Positions 32,096 to 40,665 of a stretch of DNA of 64,000 bases are shown here, piece by piece. The notes under the pieces are model-generated. The model was given only the letters and a program-made list of their open reading frames with translations, was not told the DNA's origin and ran no database searches. Source of the DNA: Geodermatophilaceae bacterium URHA0031 (lineage in GTDB: Bacteria; Actinomycetota; Actinomycetes; Mycobacteriales; Geodermatophilaceae). The first letter of the stretch is position 1. Each line of letters opens with the position of its first letter. Made by a program: the position numbers and the translations under genes. Where the stretch lies: assembly GCA_000620205.1 (NCBI GenBank), contig JHVP01000002.1, positions 124,001 to 188,000 on the forward strand. Reading direction: 5' to 3'.

Positions 32096-33070
32096 CCCGC
32101 CCGACCGCCCTGAGAACTCGCCGGCCACCCAGCGGTCGATGATGTGCCGGGCGATCGAGACGTTCGGCGGCAGCGCCTGCGGGCCGGTGCCCGAGCGCAG
32201 CTCGTCCCGGCTGAACCAGCGGGCCTCCTCGATCTCGTCGTGGTCGATCCGCAGCTGCTCCTCGGTCGCCCGGGCGACGAAGCCGAGCATCAGCGACTGC
32301 GGGAACGGCCACGGCTGGCTGGAGACGTAGCGGACGTCGGTGACGGCGATCCCGACCTCCTCGGCGACCTCTCGGACCACGGCCGCCTCGGCCGACTCCC
32401 CGGGCTCGACGAAGCCGGCCAGGATGGAGAACCGGCCCGGCGGCCAGACCGCCTGACGACCGAGCACGCAGCGGTCACCGCCGTCGTGCACCAGCATGAT
32501 CACCGCCGGGTCCGTCCGCGGGAAGACCTCGGTGCCGCTCACCGGGTCGCGCTGGACCCAGCCGGCCCGCTCGATCGTCGTCGGAGCGCCGGTGAGCGGG
32601 GAGAACCTGTTGCGCTCGTGCCACTCCACGATGCCCACCGCCTGGGCCAGCAGACCGGCGTCCAGGTCACCGAGCTCGGCACCGACCTCCCGGAGCCCGG
32701 CCCAGCTGTCGACCGGCCGCCCGCCGACGCTGAGCGAGCGGGGTGCCCGGAGTGCGGCGTAGGGGACGTCGTCGGCCTCGCCCAGGTAGATCGCGCCGTC
32801 GGGCAGCGCGGGCTGCTCGTCGTAGACCAGCTCGGGGCCGCGCGGGCCCTCGTGCACCGGCACCGTGCGCCGCTCGTCGATCCGCAGCACGCGCACCGGC
32901 CGGCCCTGCGCGGGGTCCGGCAGCGACCGGGCCAGGTGCCCACGGTCGTGGCCGGTCCGGGACAGCAACGGGAGCTCGGTGACCGCGCCGGCGCGCCCGT
33001 CCTCGGGCCAGTCGATGCGGGGAGGCGGCGGGTTGTCGGCAGCGGTGCTGCCGCCGGGCGGGACGGTCAT
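32084..33070 (-). CDS. nudC: NAD+ diphosphatase (Nudix)
   Basis: A 328-residue NudC-type Nudix hydrolase that cleaves NAD(H) or NAD-capped RNA to NMN(H) and AMP. The Nudix box is GFVEPGESAEAAVVREVAEEVGI and the diagnostic motif SQPWPFPQSLM follows. The zinc ribbon of E. coli NudC (four cysteines before the box) is replaced by cysteine-free sequence (SPLTGAPTTIERAGW). ATG 33070 overlaps the upstream peptidase stop as ATGA, so it is translationally coupled to the M16 pair. Confidence 0.92.
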   Translation of the reverse strand: MTVPPGGSTAADNPPPPRIDWPEDGRAGAVTELPLLSRTGHDRGHLARSLPDPAQGRPVRVLRIDERRTVPVHEGPRGPELVYDEQPALPDGAIYLGEADDVPYAALRAPRSLSVGGRPVDSWAGLREVGAELGDLDAGLLAQAVGIVEWHERNRFSPLTGAPTTIERAGWVQRDPVSGTEVFPRTDPAVIMLVHDGGDRCVLGRQAVWPPGRFSILAGFVEPGESAEAAVVREVAEEVGIAVTDVRYVSSQPWPFPQSLMLGFVARATEEQLRIDHDEIEEARWFSRDELRSGTGPQALPPNVSIARHIIDRWVAGEFSGRSGGSGE

Positions 33071-34440
33071 GCCCCGGGCTCGACGGTCGGGGCGGTGACC
33101 TCGACCGGGCCCAGGGCACGCAGCTGGTCGGCAGCCTGGTCGGCGTCGCCGACCACGACCGCGGTCAGCCCGGCCGGGGACAGCCACCGGCGGGAGGCCT
33201 CGGTGACCTGGTCGATGCCCACCGTGGCGAGCGCCCGCTGGTGGTCGGCCAGCCAGTCGGCGGAGAGCCCGGCGCCGAACAGCGCCGACAGGGTGCTGGC
33301 CAGGCCGGCGTGGGTCGCCGTCCCGAGGGCCAGGGTGCCGAGCAGGTACCGGCGGGCGGAGTCCAGCTCGGCCTCGGTCACCGGGGTGAGCGCCATCCGG
33401 CCCAGCTCGTACCAGGTCTCCAGCAGCGCCGGCCCGGTGACGGCGGTGGCCACGTCGGCGTCCACGGTGAAGGAGGAGCCGGCCATCAGGTGGTCCACGC
33501 CGCTGCGCGGGCTGTAGGTGTACCCGCGCCGTTCGCGGATGTTCTCCACCAGCCGGGAGGAGAAGTACCCGCCGAACACCATGCTGGCCAGCCTGAGCGC
33601 GGGCAGCTGCGGATCGGTGCGGCCCGGGGCGGGGCCGCCCAGCCGCAGGTTGGACTGGACGGCGCCGGGGCGGTGCACCAGCTGCAGCGGCTGCGGGACG
33701 ACGGCGGGCACCGGGCCGGCCGCGACGGCCTTCCCCTCGGCGGTCCAGCCGGCCAGGGCGGTGGCGACGACGTCCTGCGCGGTGGCCGGGTCGACGTCCC
33801 CGACGAGCACGAGGGTGCTGCCCGCGGGCAGCACCCGCTCGCGGTGCAGCTTCCGCAGCGCGGCCGGGGTGACCGCGGCGACCACGTCGGGGGCGGGCAG
33901 CTGCTGGGCGTAGGGGTGCGCGCCGTACCGACGGGCGGCGAGGGCGCTGCGGGCGATCACCCCGGGCTGCGAGCGGGCGATGTGCACCCGCTCGACCACC
34001 CGGGCGCGCTCGGCCTCGACCGGGCCCGCCGGGTAGGTGGGCGCGGCGAGCAGCTCGGCGAGCACAGCCAGGACGGCGCCGAGGCCGTCGGGCAGCATCG
34101 TCGTGGAGAACAGCAGCCGGTCGGCGTCGGCGGAGACCGACAGCTCGGTTCCCTGCGCCTGCAGCAGCTGCGCGATCCCCAGCTGGTCGTGCGCCGCGGT
34201 CCCCAGCAGCACCGCACCGGACAGGACGCTGGTGCGCGCGGCGTGCGCGGCGGCCTGGCGCGGTGCCGCGGCGGCGAAGGGCACCCGCAGCCGCAGCTCC
34301 ACCAGCGGCACACCCGGACGCGGGACGACGACCAGCCGCAGCCCGCTGGGCAGCGTCGACTCGTGCACCTCGGGCACGGGCGCCGGGCGGGGCTCGCCCA
34401 GCGGCGGGATCAACGACAGGTCGAGCACGGGCGCACTCAT
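33067..34440 (-). CDS. M16 peptidase family, catalytically inactive subunit
   Basis: A 457-residue M16 fold protein without the HxxEH zinc site; the corresponding region reads SVLSGAVLLGTAAHDQ. The second half keeps the substrate-contact R/Y pair (ENIRERRGYTYSPR). This matches the non-catalytic subunit of M16B heterodimers. The ATG overlaps the stop of the active partner (ATGA), so the pair is co-translated. The N-terminal 20 residues are not a signal peptide. Confidence 0.9.
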   Translation of the reverse strand: MSAPVLDLSLIPPLGEPRPAPVPEVHESTLPSGLRLVVVPRPGVPLVELRLRVPFAAAAPRQAAAHAARTSVLSGAVLLGTAAHDQLGIAQLLQAQGTELSVSADADRLLFSTTMLPDGLGAVLAVLAELLAAPTYPAGPVEAERARVVERVHIARSQPGVIARSALAARRYGAHPYAQQLPAPDVVAAVTPAALRKLHRERVLPAGSTLVLVGDVDPATAQDVVATALAGWTAEGKAVAAGPVPAVVPQPLQLVHRPGAVQSNLRLGGPAPGRTDPQLPALRLASMVFGGYFSSRLVENIRERRGYTYSPRSGVDHLMAGSSFTVDADVATAVTGPALLETWYELGRMALTPVTEAELDSARRYLLGTLALGTATHAGLASTLSALFGAGLSADWLADHQRALATVGIDQVTEASRRWLSPAGLTAVVVGDADQAADQLRALGPVEVTAPTVEPGA

Positions 34441-35750
34441 CGGGCTGCTCCTCCGGTCGCGCGCAGTTCCAGGACGGCGGCGGTGTCCGGGGAGAGCCCG
34501 CGGGCCGCTGCCTGCACCTGGTCGGGGGTCACCGCGGCCAGCCGGGCGGCCAGTTCACCGGCGAGCTCGGCCCGGCCGTGGATCAGCTCGGCGGAGGCGA
34601 AGCCCAGCGTGCGGCCGAGCACCGAGTCGGCCTGCTGCAGCAGCTGGGCCTCGGTGCGGGCCGTCACCCGGGCCAGCTCCTCGACCGGCACACCGTCGGT
34701 GGCCACCTTCTCGATCTCCTCGTGCACCGCGGCCAGGACCCGCTCGACCGGGACGTCCGCGGGGTGGTGCACCTGGCTGACCAGCAGCGTCGCGTCGCGG
34801 ACGTCGAAGGGGTCGCCGAACAGACCGAGGTAGCTGCTCTGCGCGACCGCCAGCCGGTCGGTGTGCAGCAGCCGGCGCTCCAGGCGCGAGGCGTCGCCCT
34901 CGCTGAGCAGTTCGGTGAGCACCACGGTGCCGAGGTAGGTGTCCAGGTCGCCGACCGGGTCGGGCACCCGCCAGCCGATCGCCACCGCGGGTGCCGGGGC
35001 GAGCGGGTCCTCGACGACGCCGCGGCGGGCGGTGGCCGGCGAGGGCTCCCCCACCGCCGGCGCGGGCGGGGCCGCGCGGTACGGGACGGGGTCGAACCAG
35101 CGGCGCACCAGCTGCTCGGTCTCGGCGACGTCCAGGTCACCGCCGATGCACAGCACGGCGTTGCTCGGGGCGTAGTAGCGGGAGAAGAAGTCCGCGGCGT
35201 CCTCGACGGTGGAGGACTCGAGGTCGACGAAGGACCCGTAGCCGTCGTGGGTGTTGGCGAAGCTCTCGAACGCGATCGGCGGCAGCTGCAGCCACGGGAA
35301 GGCGCCGTAGGGCCGGTTCAGCACGTTGACCCGGATCTCCTCCTTCACCACGTCGATCTGGTTGCGGAGGTTCTCCTCGGTGATCGCCGGGGCCGCCATC
35401 CGGTCGGCCTCGAGGAACACGGCGCGTTCCAGCGCCTCGGCGGGCAGCGCCTGGAAGTAGTTGGTGTAGTCCTGGTGCGTCGAGCCGTTGAACGTCCCGC
35501 CGGCGGCCTGCACGAGACGCGCGTGCTCCATCTTCGGCACGTGGGCGGAGCCCTGGAACATCATGTGCTCGAAGAGGTGCGCGAACCCGGTGCGGCCCGG
35601 GGGCTCGGATCGCATGCCGACGTCGTAGAAGACGCTGACGGCGACGACGGGGACACTCCGGTCCGGCGCGAGCACGACCCGCAGCCCGTTGTCGAGCGTG
35701 AACCGCTCCACCGGGTGCCGCAGGGTCAGGTCGGCCCCAGCTGCTGTCAC
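34437..35750 (-). CDS. M16 zinc peptidase, active subunit
   Basis: A 437-residue insulinase-type peptidase. The inverted zinc site HLFEH (FAHLFEHMMFQGS) is near residue 60, and the distal glutamate lies in the NQIDVVKEEIRVN segment. The GTG at 35750 begins the conserved fold and lies 7 nt after TAGGGT, so the unit is probably leaderless; the longer open frame upstream is antisense noise. It is first in the unit followed by the inactive M16 subunit and nudC. Confidence 0.93.
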   Translation of the reverse strand: MTAAGADLTLRHPVERFTLDNGLRVVLAPDRSVPVVAVSVFYDVGMRSEPPGRTGFAHLFEHMMFQGSAHVPKMEHARLVQAAGGTFNGSTHQDYTNYFQALPAEALERAVFLEADRMAAPAITEENLRNQIDVVKEEIRVNVLNRPYGAFPWLQLPPIAFESFANTHDGYGSFVDLESSTVEDAADFFSRYYAPSNAVLCIGGDLDVAETEQLVRRWFDPVPYRAAPPAPAVGEPSPATARRGVVEDPLAPAPAVAIGWRVPDPVGDLDTYLGTVVLTELLSEGDASRLERRLLHTDRLAVAQSSYLGLFGDPFDVRDATLLVSQVHHPADVPVERVLAAVHEEIEKVATDGVPVEELARVTARTEAQLLQQADSVLGRTLGFASAELIHGRAELAGELAARLAAVTPDQVQAAARGLSPDTAAVLELRATGGAAR

Positions 35751-35757
35751 ACCGCCG

Positions 35758-35763
35758 ACCCTA
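35758..35763 (-). promoter_or_regulatory. -10 box TAGGGT, leaderless promoter
   Basis: On the minus strand TAGGGT ends 7 nt before the GTG of the M16 gene at 35750. Confidence 0.5.
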
Positions 35764-35812
35764 ACCGCGCCGTGCGACACGCCGCCGCCGGGTGCGTCCG
35801 GGGCCGCCGGGC

Positions 35813-36724
35813 TCACAGCACGTCGACGTCGCCGAGCACCCGGTCGATCGCCCCGTACAGCTCCGCGTGGGTGTTCGGGATGGACAGGTAGAGCAACGCC
35901 GGGGCCGGCCGGCCGACGTCGATCAGCAGCAGCGCCGCCCGCTCGCCGGTGGAGTCGTAGCCGGCGACGTCCCAGCTGAGGTCGAACTCGTACACCCAGG
36001 CGGCCGCGCCGTCGACGGTGACGGCCTCGTCCCGGCGCACCTCGCGCTCGTTGGGGGCCGGGTAGTGCAGCTGGCGGACCGCGTCGGCGAGCGCCTCGGT
36101 GGTGCCCTGCAGGTCCGCCGTCCCGGTCCCGCCGAAGCCGTCGGCCAGCGGACCCGACGTGCACTGGGCGATGAAGACGTCGACCCCGTCGGGCAGGTCG
36201 TCCTGGGTGACGAAGTACTGGCCGGAGGTCTCGGTCGTCTCCAGCTGCGCGCCCCGGTCCCACTCGAACCAGCCGTCGCCGAGGAACGGGTAGGAGATCC
36301 CGGCGGCCTCGTCGATGATCCGGACGGTGCCCGGCGGGAAGGTGCTGCTCGGCTGAGCGGTCGGGCCGGCCACCGGGGCGGCGTCGTCGGCGGAGGACCC
36401 GCCGTTCAGCTGCACCCCCACCAGGACCAGCAGCACGACGACGGCCAGGACGCCGAGCCCGATGAGCAGCGGCCGGCGCCGGGACCAGCGCGCCCCCGCC
36501 GCCTCCCAGGTGCCGTTGTCCTGCGTCCCCCAGGCGTCCCACTCCGAGGGCGGGAGTAGCTCGCGGGGGGCGGGGGCCTCGAACGACCGCCCGACGGTGA
36601 CCCCGGGACCGGCCGGGGTGGTGACGTCGGACCACCCCGCGCCGTTCCACCAGCGCACCAGCCCGGCCCCGCCGTCGGGGTCGGGGTACCAGCCCGGTGG
36701 TGGGACCGTGTCCGGTTCGCTCAT
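35813..36724 (-). CDS. DUF2510-domain membrane-anchored protein
   Basis: A 303-residue protein. The N terminus has the DUF2510 signature PPGWYPDPDGGAGLVRWWNGAGWS (residues about 9-32), followed by one transmembrane helix at about 85-108 (PLLIGLGVLAVVVLLVLVGVQL) and an extracytoplasmic domain. That domain resembles a lipoprotein/SRPBCC-like fold but is not recognised. ATG 36724. It follows the M20 peptidase gene by 7 bp on the same strand. Confidence 0.8.
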   Translation of the reverse strand: MSEPDTVPPPGWYPDPDGGAGLVRWWNGAGWSDVTTPAGPGVTVGRSFEAPAPRELLPPSEWDAWGTQDNGTWEAAGARWSRRRPLLIGLGVLAVVVLLVLVGVQLNGGSSADDAAPVAGPTAQPSSTFPPGTVRIIDEAAGISYPFLGDGWFEWDRGAQLETTETSGQYFVTQDDLPDGVDVFIAQCTSGPLADGFGGTGTADLQGTTEALADAVRQLHYPAPNEREVRRDEAVTVDGAAAWVYEFDLSWDVAGYDSTGERAALLLIDVGRPAPALLYLSIPNTHAELYGAIDRVLGDVDVL

Positions 36725-36731
36725 CGCCGGA

Positions 36732-38144
36732 TCAGCGGGCGACGGTGGCCAGCTCGCGCCAGAGGTGGGCGGCCGCCTCCGCACAGCGGTGCAGCATCGG
36801 CAGCAGCACCCGCTCGTTGGGCGAGTGGATGCGGTCGGTGGGCAGCCCGCCCCCGAGGAACACCAGCGGCGCGCCGAGCTGCTCGACCAGGTCGGCCTCG
36901 GGGCCGCTGCCGCCCTCCTTCAGGAAGAGCACGTCGTCCGCGTCGCCGTCCCAGGCCTGCGCGATGGACCGCAGCAGGGCCGCCATGTAGGGCGAGTCGA
37001 GGTCGCTGGCGCAGGGGGCGACGCCGCCGGCCGGCACGTGGACGTCGGCCTCGACGCCGTGGGGCAGGTTGTCTGCGACCCAGGCCTCGACCATGGCGCC
37101 GATCTCCTCGGGCCGCTGGTCGGCGACGAGCCGGAAGGTGATCTTGGCGTGGGCCTCGGCGGGGATGATCGTCTTGTGGCCGGGGCCCTGGTAGCCGCCC
37201 CACATGCCGTTGACCTCGGCGGTCGGCCGGGCGCCGATCCGCTCCTGGGTGCTGAAACCGGTCTCGCCGGTGGCGAGCCGGGAGGCGGCCGGACCGGCCA
37301 GCCACGCGGCCTCGTCGAAGGGCGCCCGGCCCATGAGCTCGCGCTCGCGGTCCGAGAGCGGGCGCACGGCGTCGTAGAAGCCGGGCAGCGTCACCCGTCC
37401 CTGCTCGTCGTGCAGGGAGCTGACCAGCTGCGCCAGGGCGTGCAGCGGATTGGGGACCGCGCCGCCGAAGGAGCCGGAGTGCAGGTCGACCGCCGGTCCG
37501 CGCAGGGTGATCTCGGCGTCGGCCAGGCCGCGCATGCTCGTCACAGCGCTGGGCAGGTCGGGGGCGGCCATGCCGGTGTCGCTGACCACGACGACGTCGC
37601 AGTCGAGCCGGTCGCGCCGCTCGCGCAGCAGGTCGGCGAAGTACGGCGAGCCGGACTCCTCCTCACCCTCGATGAGCAGCTTGACCGTGACCGCCGGGGT
37701 CTCCCGGCCGGTGGCGGCGAGGTGCGCGCGCATCCCGAGCAGGTGGAAGGCGACGTTGCCCTTGTCGTCGATGGCTCCGCGGGCGTGCAGCTCCGGACCG
37801 TCGGGGCCCTCGACGACGGTGGGCTCGAAGGGCGGGTGCTCCCAGAGCTCCGGCGGGTCGACGGGCTGCACGTCGTGGTGGCCGTAGACCAGCGCGACCG
37901 GGGCGCCCTCGTCGGCGGAGGGCCACTCGGCGTACACCGCGGGAGCGCCGGCGGTGGGCCAGATCTCCACGGTCGGGAAGCCGGTGCGGCGCAGCGCACC
38001 GGCCAGCCACTCGGCGCTCGCGGCCACGTCGTCGGAGTGCGCCGGGTCGGCCGAGATCGACGGGATGCGCAACCAGGCGTCCAGGTCGGCGTGCAGGTCG
38101 TCGAGGTGGGCGGTGACGAAGTCGCGTTCGGCGCTGCTGCTCAC
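36732..38144 (-). CDS. M20 family dipeptidase
   Basis: A 470-residue zinc dipeptidase of the CNDP/PepV-like group. First metal site: LVYGHHDVQP; catalytic EGEEESGS; metal D in VVVSDTG; the lid domain includes RGLADAEITLRGPAVDLHSGSFGG, and the C-terminal metal histidine is in RIHSPNE. A GTG at 38144 is chosen: TACCGT ends 7 nt before it, and the open frame upstream has no homology. Shares a 74-bp divergent region with the next hydrolase. Confidence 0.93.
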   Translation of the reverse strand: MSSSAERDFVTAHLDDLHADLDAWLRIPSISADPAHSDDVAASAEWLAGALRRTGFPTVEIWPTAGAPAVYAEWPSADEGAPVALVYGHHDVQPVDPPELWEHPPFEPTVVEGPDGPELHARGAIDDKGNVAFHLLGMRAHLAATGRETPAVTVKLLIEGEEESGSPYFADLLRERRDRLDCDVVVVSDTGMAAPDLPSAVTSMRGLADAEITLRGPAVDLHSGSFGGAVPNPLHALAQLVSSLHDEQGRVTLPGFYDAVRPLSDRERELMGRAPFDEAAWLAGPAASRLATGETGFSTQERIGARPTAEVNGMWGGYQGPGHKTIIPAEAHAKITFRLVADQRPEEIGAMVEAWVADNLPHGVEADVHVPAGGVAPCASDLDSPYMAALLRSIAQAWDGDADDVLFLKEGGSGPEADLVEQLGAPLVFLGGGLPTDRIHSPNERVLLPMLHRCAEAAAHLWRELATVAR

Positions 38145-38151
38145 GGGGGCG

Positions 38152-38157
38152 ACGGTA
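38152..38157 (-). promoter_or_regulatory. -10 box TACCGT, leaderless promoter
   Basis: Minus-strand TACCGT ends 7 nt before GTG 38144 of the M20 peptidase. Confidence 0.5.
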
Positions 38158-38206
38158 TCCCGCACCACCGCTGCCACCGTCGCAGGCTGTGGACGGCGGG
38201 CGGGGC

Positions 38207-38212
38207 TAGGTT
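38207..38212 (+). promoter_or_regulatory. -10 box TAGGTT, leaderless promoter
   Basis: TAGGTT ends 6 nt before ATG 38219. With the box at 38152 it makes a compact pair of divergent leaderless promoters. Confidence 0.5.
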
Positions 38213-38218
38213 GCCTGC

Positions 38219-39100
38219 ATGGCCGTGGGGATGCTGCAGGTGGACGTCGGCGACCTGACCTTCGACGTGCGGACCGACGGCCCGGAGGACGGCCCTCCGG
38301 TGCTGCTGCTGCACGGGTTCCCGGAGACCTCGCTGAGCTGGTCGGCGGTGACGCCGCTGCTGGCCGAGGCGGGGCTGCGCACCTACGCACCCGACCAGCT
38401 CGGGTACTCCCCCGGCGCCCGGCCGGACGAGGTCGACGCCTACGCGCTGCCCGCGCTGGTGCAGGTGACGGCGGACCTGATGACCGCCCTGGACCTCCCG
38501 GTCGCCGACCTGGTCGGGCACGACTGGGGCGCCAACGTGGCCTGGGGTCTGGCCGCCTGGCACCCCGACCGGGTCCGCACGCTCACCGCGGTCTCGGTGC
38601 CGCACCCGACCGCGTACACGCTGGCCTTCCGCGCGGATCCGGAGCAGAAGGAGCGCTCGGCCTACATCAAGCTGTTCTGGCAGGCCGGCAAGGCCGAGGA
38701 GGTGCTGCTCGAGGACGGCGGCCGGCGGCTGCGCCGGATGCTGGACGCCCCCGGGGTGCCCGAGGAGGCCGTCGACTCGTACGTGGACCAGCTGTCGGCC
38801 CCGGGCGCGCTGACCGCGGCACTGAACTGGTACCGGGCGATGAGCTCGGCGACGCCGGTGGACCCGGTCGACGTGCCGACGACGTACGTCTGGAGCGACG
38901 GTGACGTCGCGGTGGGCCGGACGGCGGCCGAGGCGTGCGCCGACCAGGTGGGTGCGGACTACCGGTTCGTCGAGCTGCCCGGGATCACCCACTGGATCCC
39001 GGAGCAGGCTCCCGAGCAGCTGGCCCGGGCGGTGCTGGACCGGGTGGCCCGCGGCCCGCTGCTGCACCCCGCCGCCGGCACCCACGCCCCACCCAGCTGA
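38219..39100 (+). CDS. Epoxide hydrolase-like alpha/beta hydrolase
   Basis: A 293-residue protein with HGFPETSLSW (oxyanion HGxP), an aspartate nucleophile in GHDWGANVAW (near residue 102) and the catalytic histidine in GITHWIPEQAP. Those are epoxide hydrolase/haloalkane dehalogenase features; the HGFPE and the WYRAM cap tyrosine favour epoxide hydrolase. No signal peptide. ATG 38219 lies just after a -10 box. Confidence 0.87.
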   Translation: MAVGMLQVDVGDLTFDVRTDGPEDGPPVLLLHGFPETSLSWSAVTPLLAEAGLRTYAPDQLGYSPGARPDEVDAYALPALVQVTADLMTALDLPVADLVGHDWGANVAWGLAAWHPDRVRTLTAVSVPHPTAYTLAFRADPEQKERSAYIKLFWQAGKAEEVLLEDGGRRLRRMLDAPGVPEEAVDSYVDQLSAPGALTAALNWYRAMSSATPVDPVDVPTTYVWSDGDVAVGRTAAEACADQVGADYRFVELPGITHWIPEQAPEQLARAVLDRVARGPLLHPAAGTHAPPS

Positions 39101-39224
39101 CCCCGCGGCGCGCACCGCCACCCGCTGTCGCGACACGTCGCGGGTCCCCGGCGGTCGTGCCGGCGGTCGTTGACCCTGCTCCGCTGCCGGACGGAGACTC
39201 GGGGTTGCGCGGAGGGAGCCTGCG

Positions 39225-39827
39225 ATGTCGTGGAACCTGCGAGGCAGTTACGCGGAGACCTGCTCCTGCGAGCTGATGTGCCCGTGCAACCTGTCCTTCG
39301 ACCACGGTGCCACCTACGACTACTGCCGGGCGAGCCTGGCGTTCACCATCCGCGAGGGCCAGGTCGACGGCACCGACGTCCGCGGTCGCAAGGTGGTGAC
39401 GATCATCGACACCCCGAAGGTCATGACCGACGGCAACTGGAAGCTCGGCATGTACGTCGACGACGAGGCCACCGACGAGCAGTTCGACGCGCTCGTCCAG
39501 GTCTTCGGTGGGCAGCTCGGTGGGCCGATGGCGCTGTTGGCGCCACTCGTCGGCGAGGTGGTCGGGGTGCAGCGGGCATCCATCGAGCTGACCGACGACG
39601 GGCTGCGGCACACCGTGCGGGTCGGCGACGCCATCGACTTCGAGATCGAGGACATCGTCCCGTTCGGGGTCGACACCGGTCAGCCGGTCCGCTTCTCCGG
39701 GATGTTCCACCCGGTCGCCTCGGACCTGACGATGGCCGAGGCCCGGCGCTCGCAGATCGATGCGTTCGGCATCAGCTACGAAGGTAAGACCGGCCTGTCC
39801 ACGGCCGACTTCTCCTGGTCGGCCTGA
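39225..39827 (+). CDS. DUF1326 family cysteine-rich protein
   Basis: A 200-residue protein of unknown function. The N terminus holds a dense cysteine motif CSCELMCPC (C13, C15, C19, C21) with a further cysteine at about 34, suggestive of metal binding. There is no signal peptide. GGAGGGAGCC upstream supports ATG 39225. The next gene, 13 bp downstream, is DUF2182; the two families are commonly paired, so they likely work together. Confidence 0.85.
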   Translation: MSWNLRGSYAETCSCELMCPCNLSFDHGATYDYCRASLAFTIREGQVDGTDVRGRKVVTIIDTPKVMTDGNWKLGMYVDDEATDEQFDALVQVFGGQLGGPMALLAPLVGEVVGVQRASIELTDDGLRHTVRVGDAIDFEIEDIVPFGVDTGQPVRFSGMFHPVASDLTMAEARRSQIDAFGISYEGKTGLSTADFSWSA

Positions 39828-39840
39828 CCCGGAGGCGGCC

Positions 39841-40665
39841 GTGGCGCAACGCCAGCACCCGGGCGGGGACCTCGCCGCGGCCTTCGCCGCGGCCCGCGTA
39901 CGGCTGGGGTTGGTCGTCGCGCTCTTCGTGCTCGCCGGCGTCGGCTGGTGGTGGGCAGCGGGTCAGATGCGCGGCATGGACGACGGTCCGTGGACCGGCC
40001 TGGGGACACTGAGCTGGTTCCTCGGCGTCTGGGTCGTGATGATGGCCGCGATGATGTTCCCGTCGGTTGCGCCGACGGTCGCCCTGTACTCGCGGATGAC
40101 CCGGAGCCGGTCCCCGCTGGCCCCCGTTGCGTTCACCGGCGGCTACCTGGCCACCTGGGCGGGTGCCGGGCTGGTCGCCTTCGGGATCGGGGCGGGTGTG
40201 GCCCGGTTCCCGGGTGACCCGCTCGCCTGGGGGCACGCCGGCCGCCCGGTCGCCGCGGTCACGCTGCTGGTCGCCGCCGCCTACGAGCTGAGCCCGGTCA
40301 AGGACGTCTGCCTGCGGCGGTGCCGCAGCCCGCTCGGTGTCCTGCTCGGCGGCTGGCGCGACGGGTGGTCGGGCGCGCTGCGGATGGGGGTGCGCAACGG
40401 CGCGTGGTGCGTCGGCTGCTGCTGGGCGCTGATGGCCTCGCTGTTCGCGCTGGGGGTGATGAGCGTGGTGTGGATGGCGCTCATCGCCGCGCTGATCGCG
40501 GTGGAGAAGACGCTCCCGGCCCGACGGCTGACGACCTACGGGACGGCGGCCGTCCTCGCGGGACTGGGCGTGCTGCTGCTCACCGCCCCGGACGCGATCC
40601 CGGCGCTCACCGTGCCCGGCAGCGGGATGACGTCGATGGCCGGGGTCACGCCGCCATCCCGCTGA
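39841..40665 (+). CDS. DUF2182 integral membrane protein
   Basis: A 274-residue membrane protein with about seven hydrophobic segments. Conserved MMAAMMFPSVAP (residues about 65-76) and CVGCCWALMA (about 196-205), rich in methionine and cysteine, suggest metal handling. The family is described as a predicted metal-binding membrane protein. GTG 39841 follows GGAGG. It is paired with the DUF1326 gene, and its end overlaps the convergent adnB gene by 20 bp. Confidence 0.82.
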   Translation: MAQRQHPGGDLAAAFAAARVRLGLVVALFVLAGVGWWWAAGQMRGMDDGPWTGLGTLSWFLGVWVVMMAAMMFPSVAPTVALYSRMTRSRSPLAPVAFTGGYLATWAGAGLVAFGIGAGVARFPGDPLAWGHAGRPVAAVTLLVAAAYELSPVKDVCLRRCRSPLGVLLGGWRDGWSGALRMGVRNGAWCVGCCWALMASLFALGVMSVVWMALIAALIAVEKTLPARRLTTYGTAAVLAGLGVLLLTAPDAIPALTVPGSGMTSMAGVTPPSR

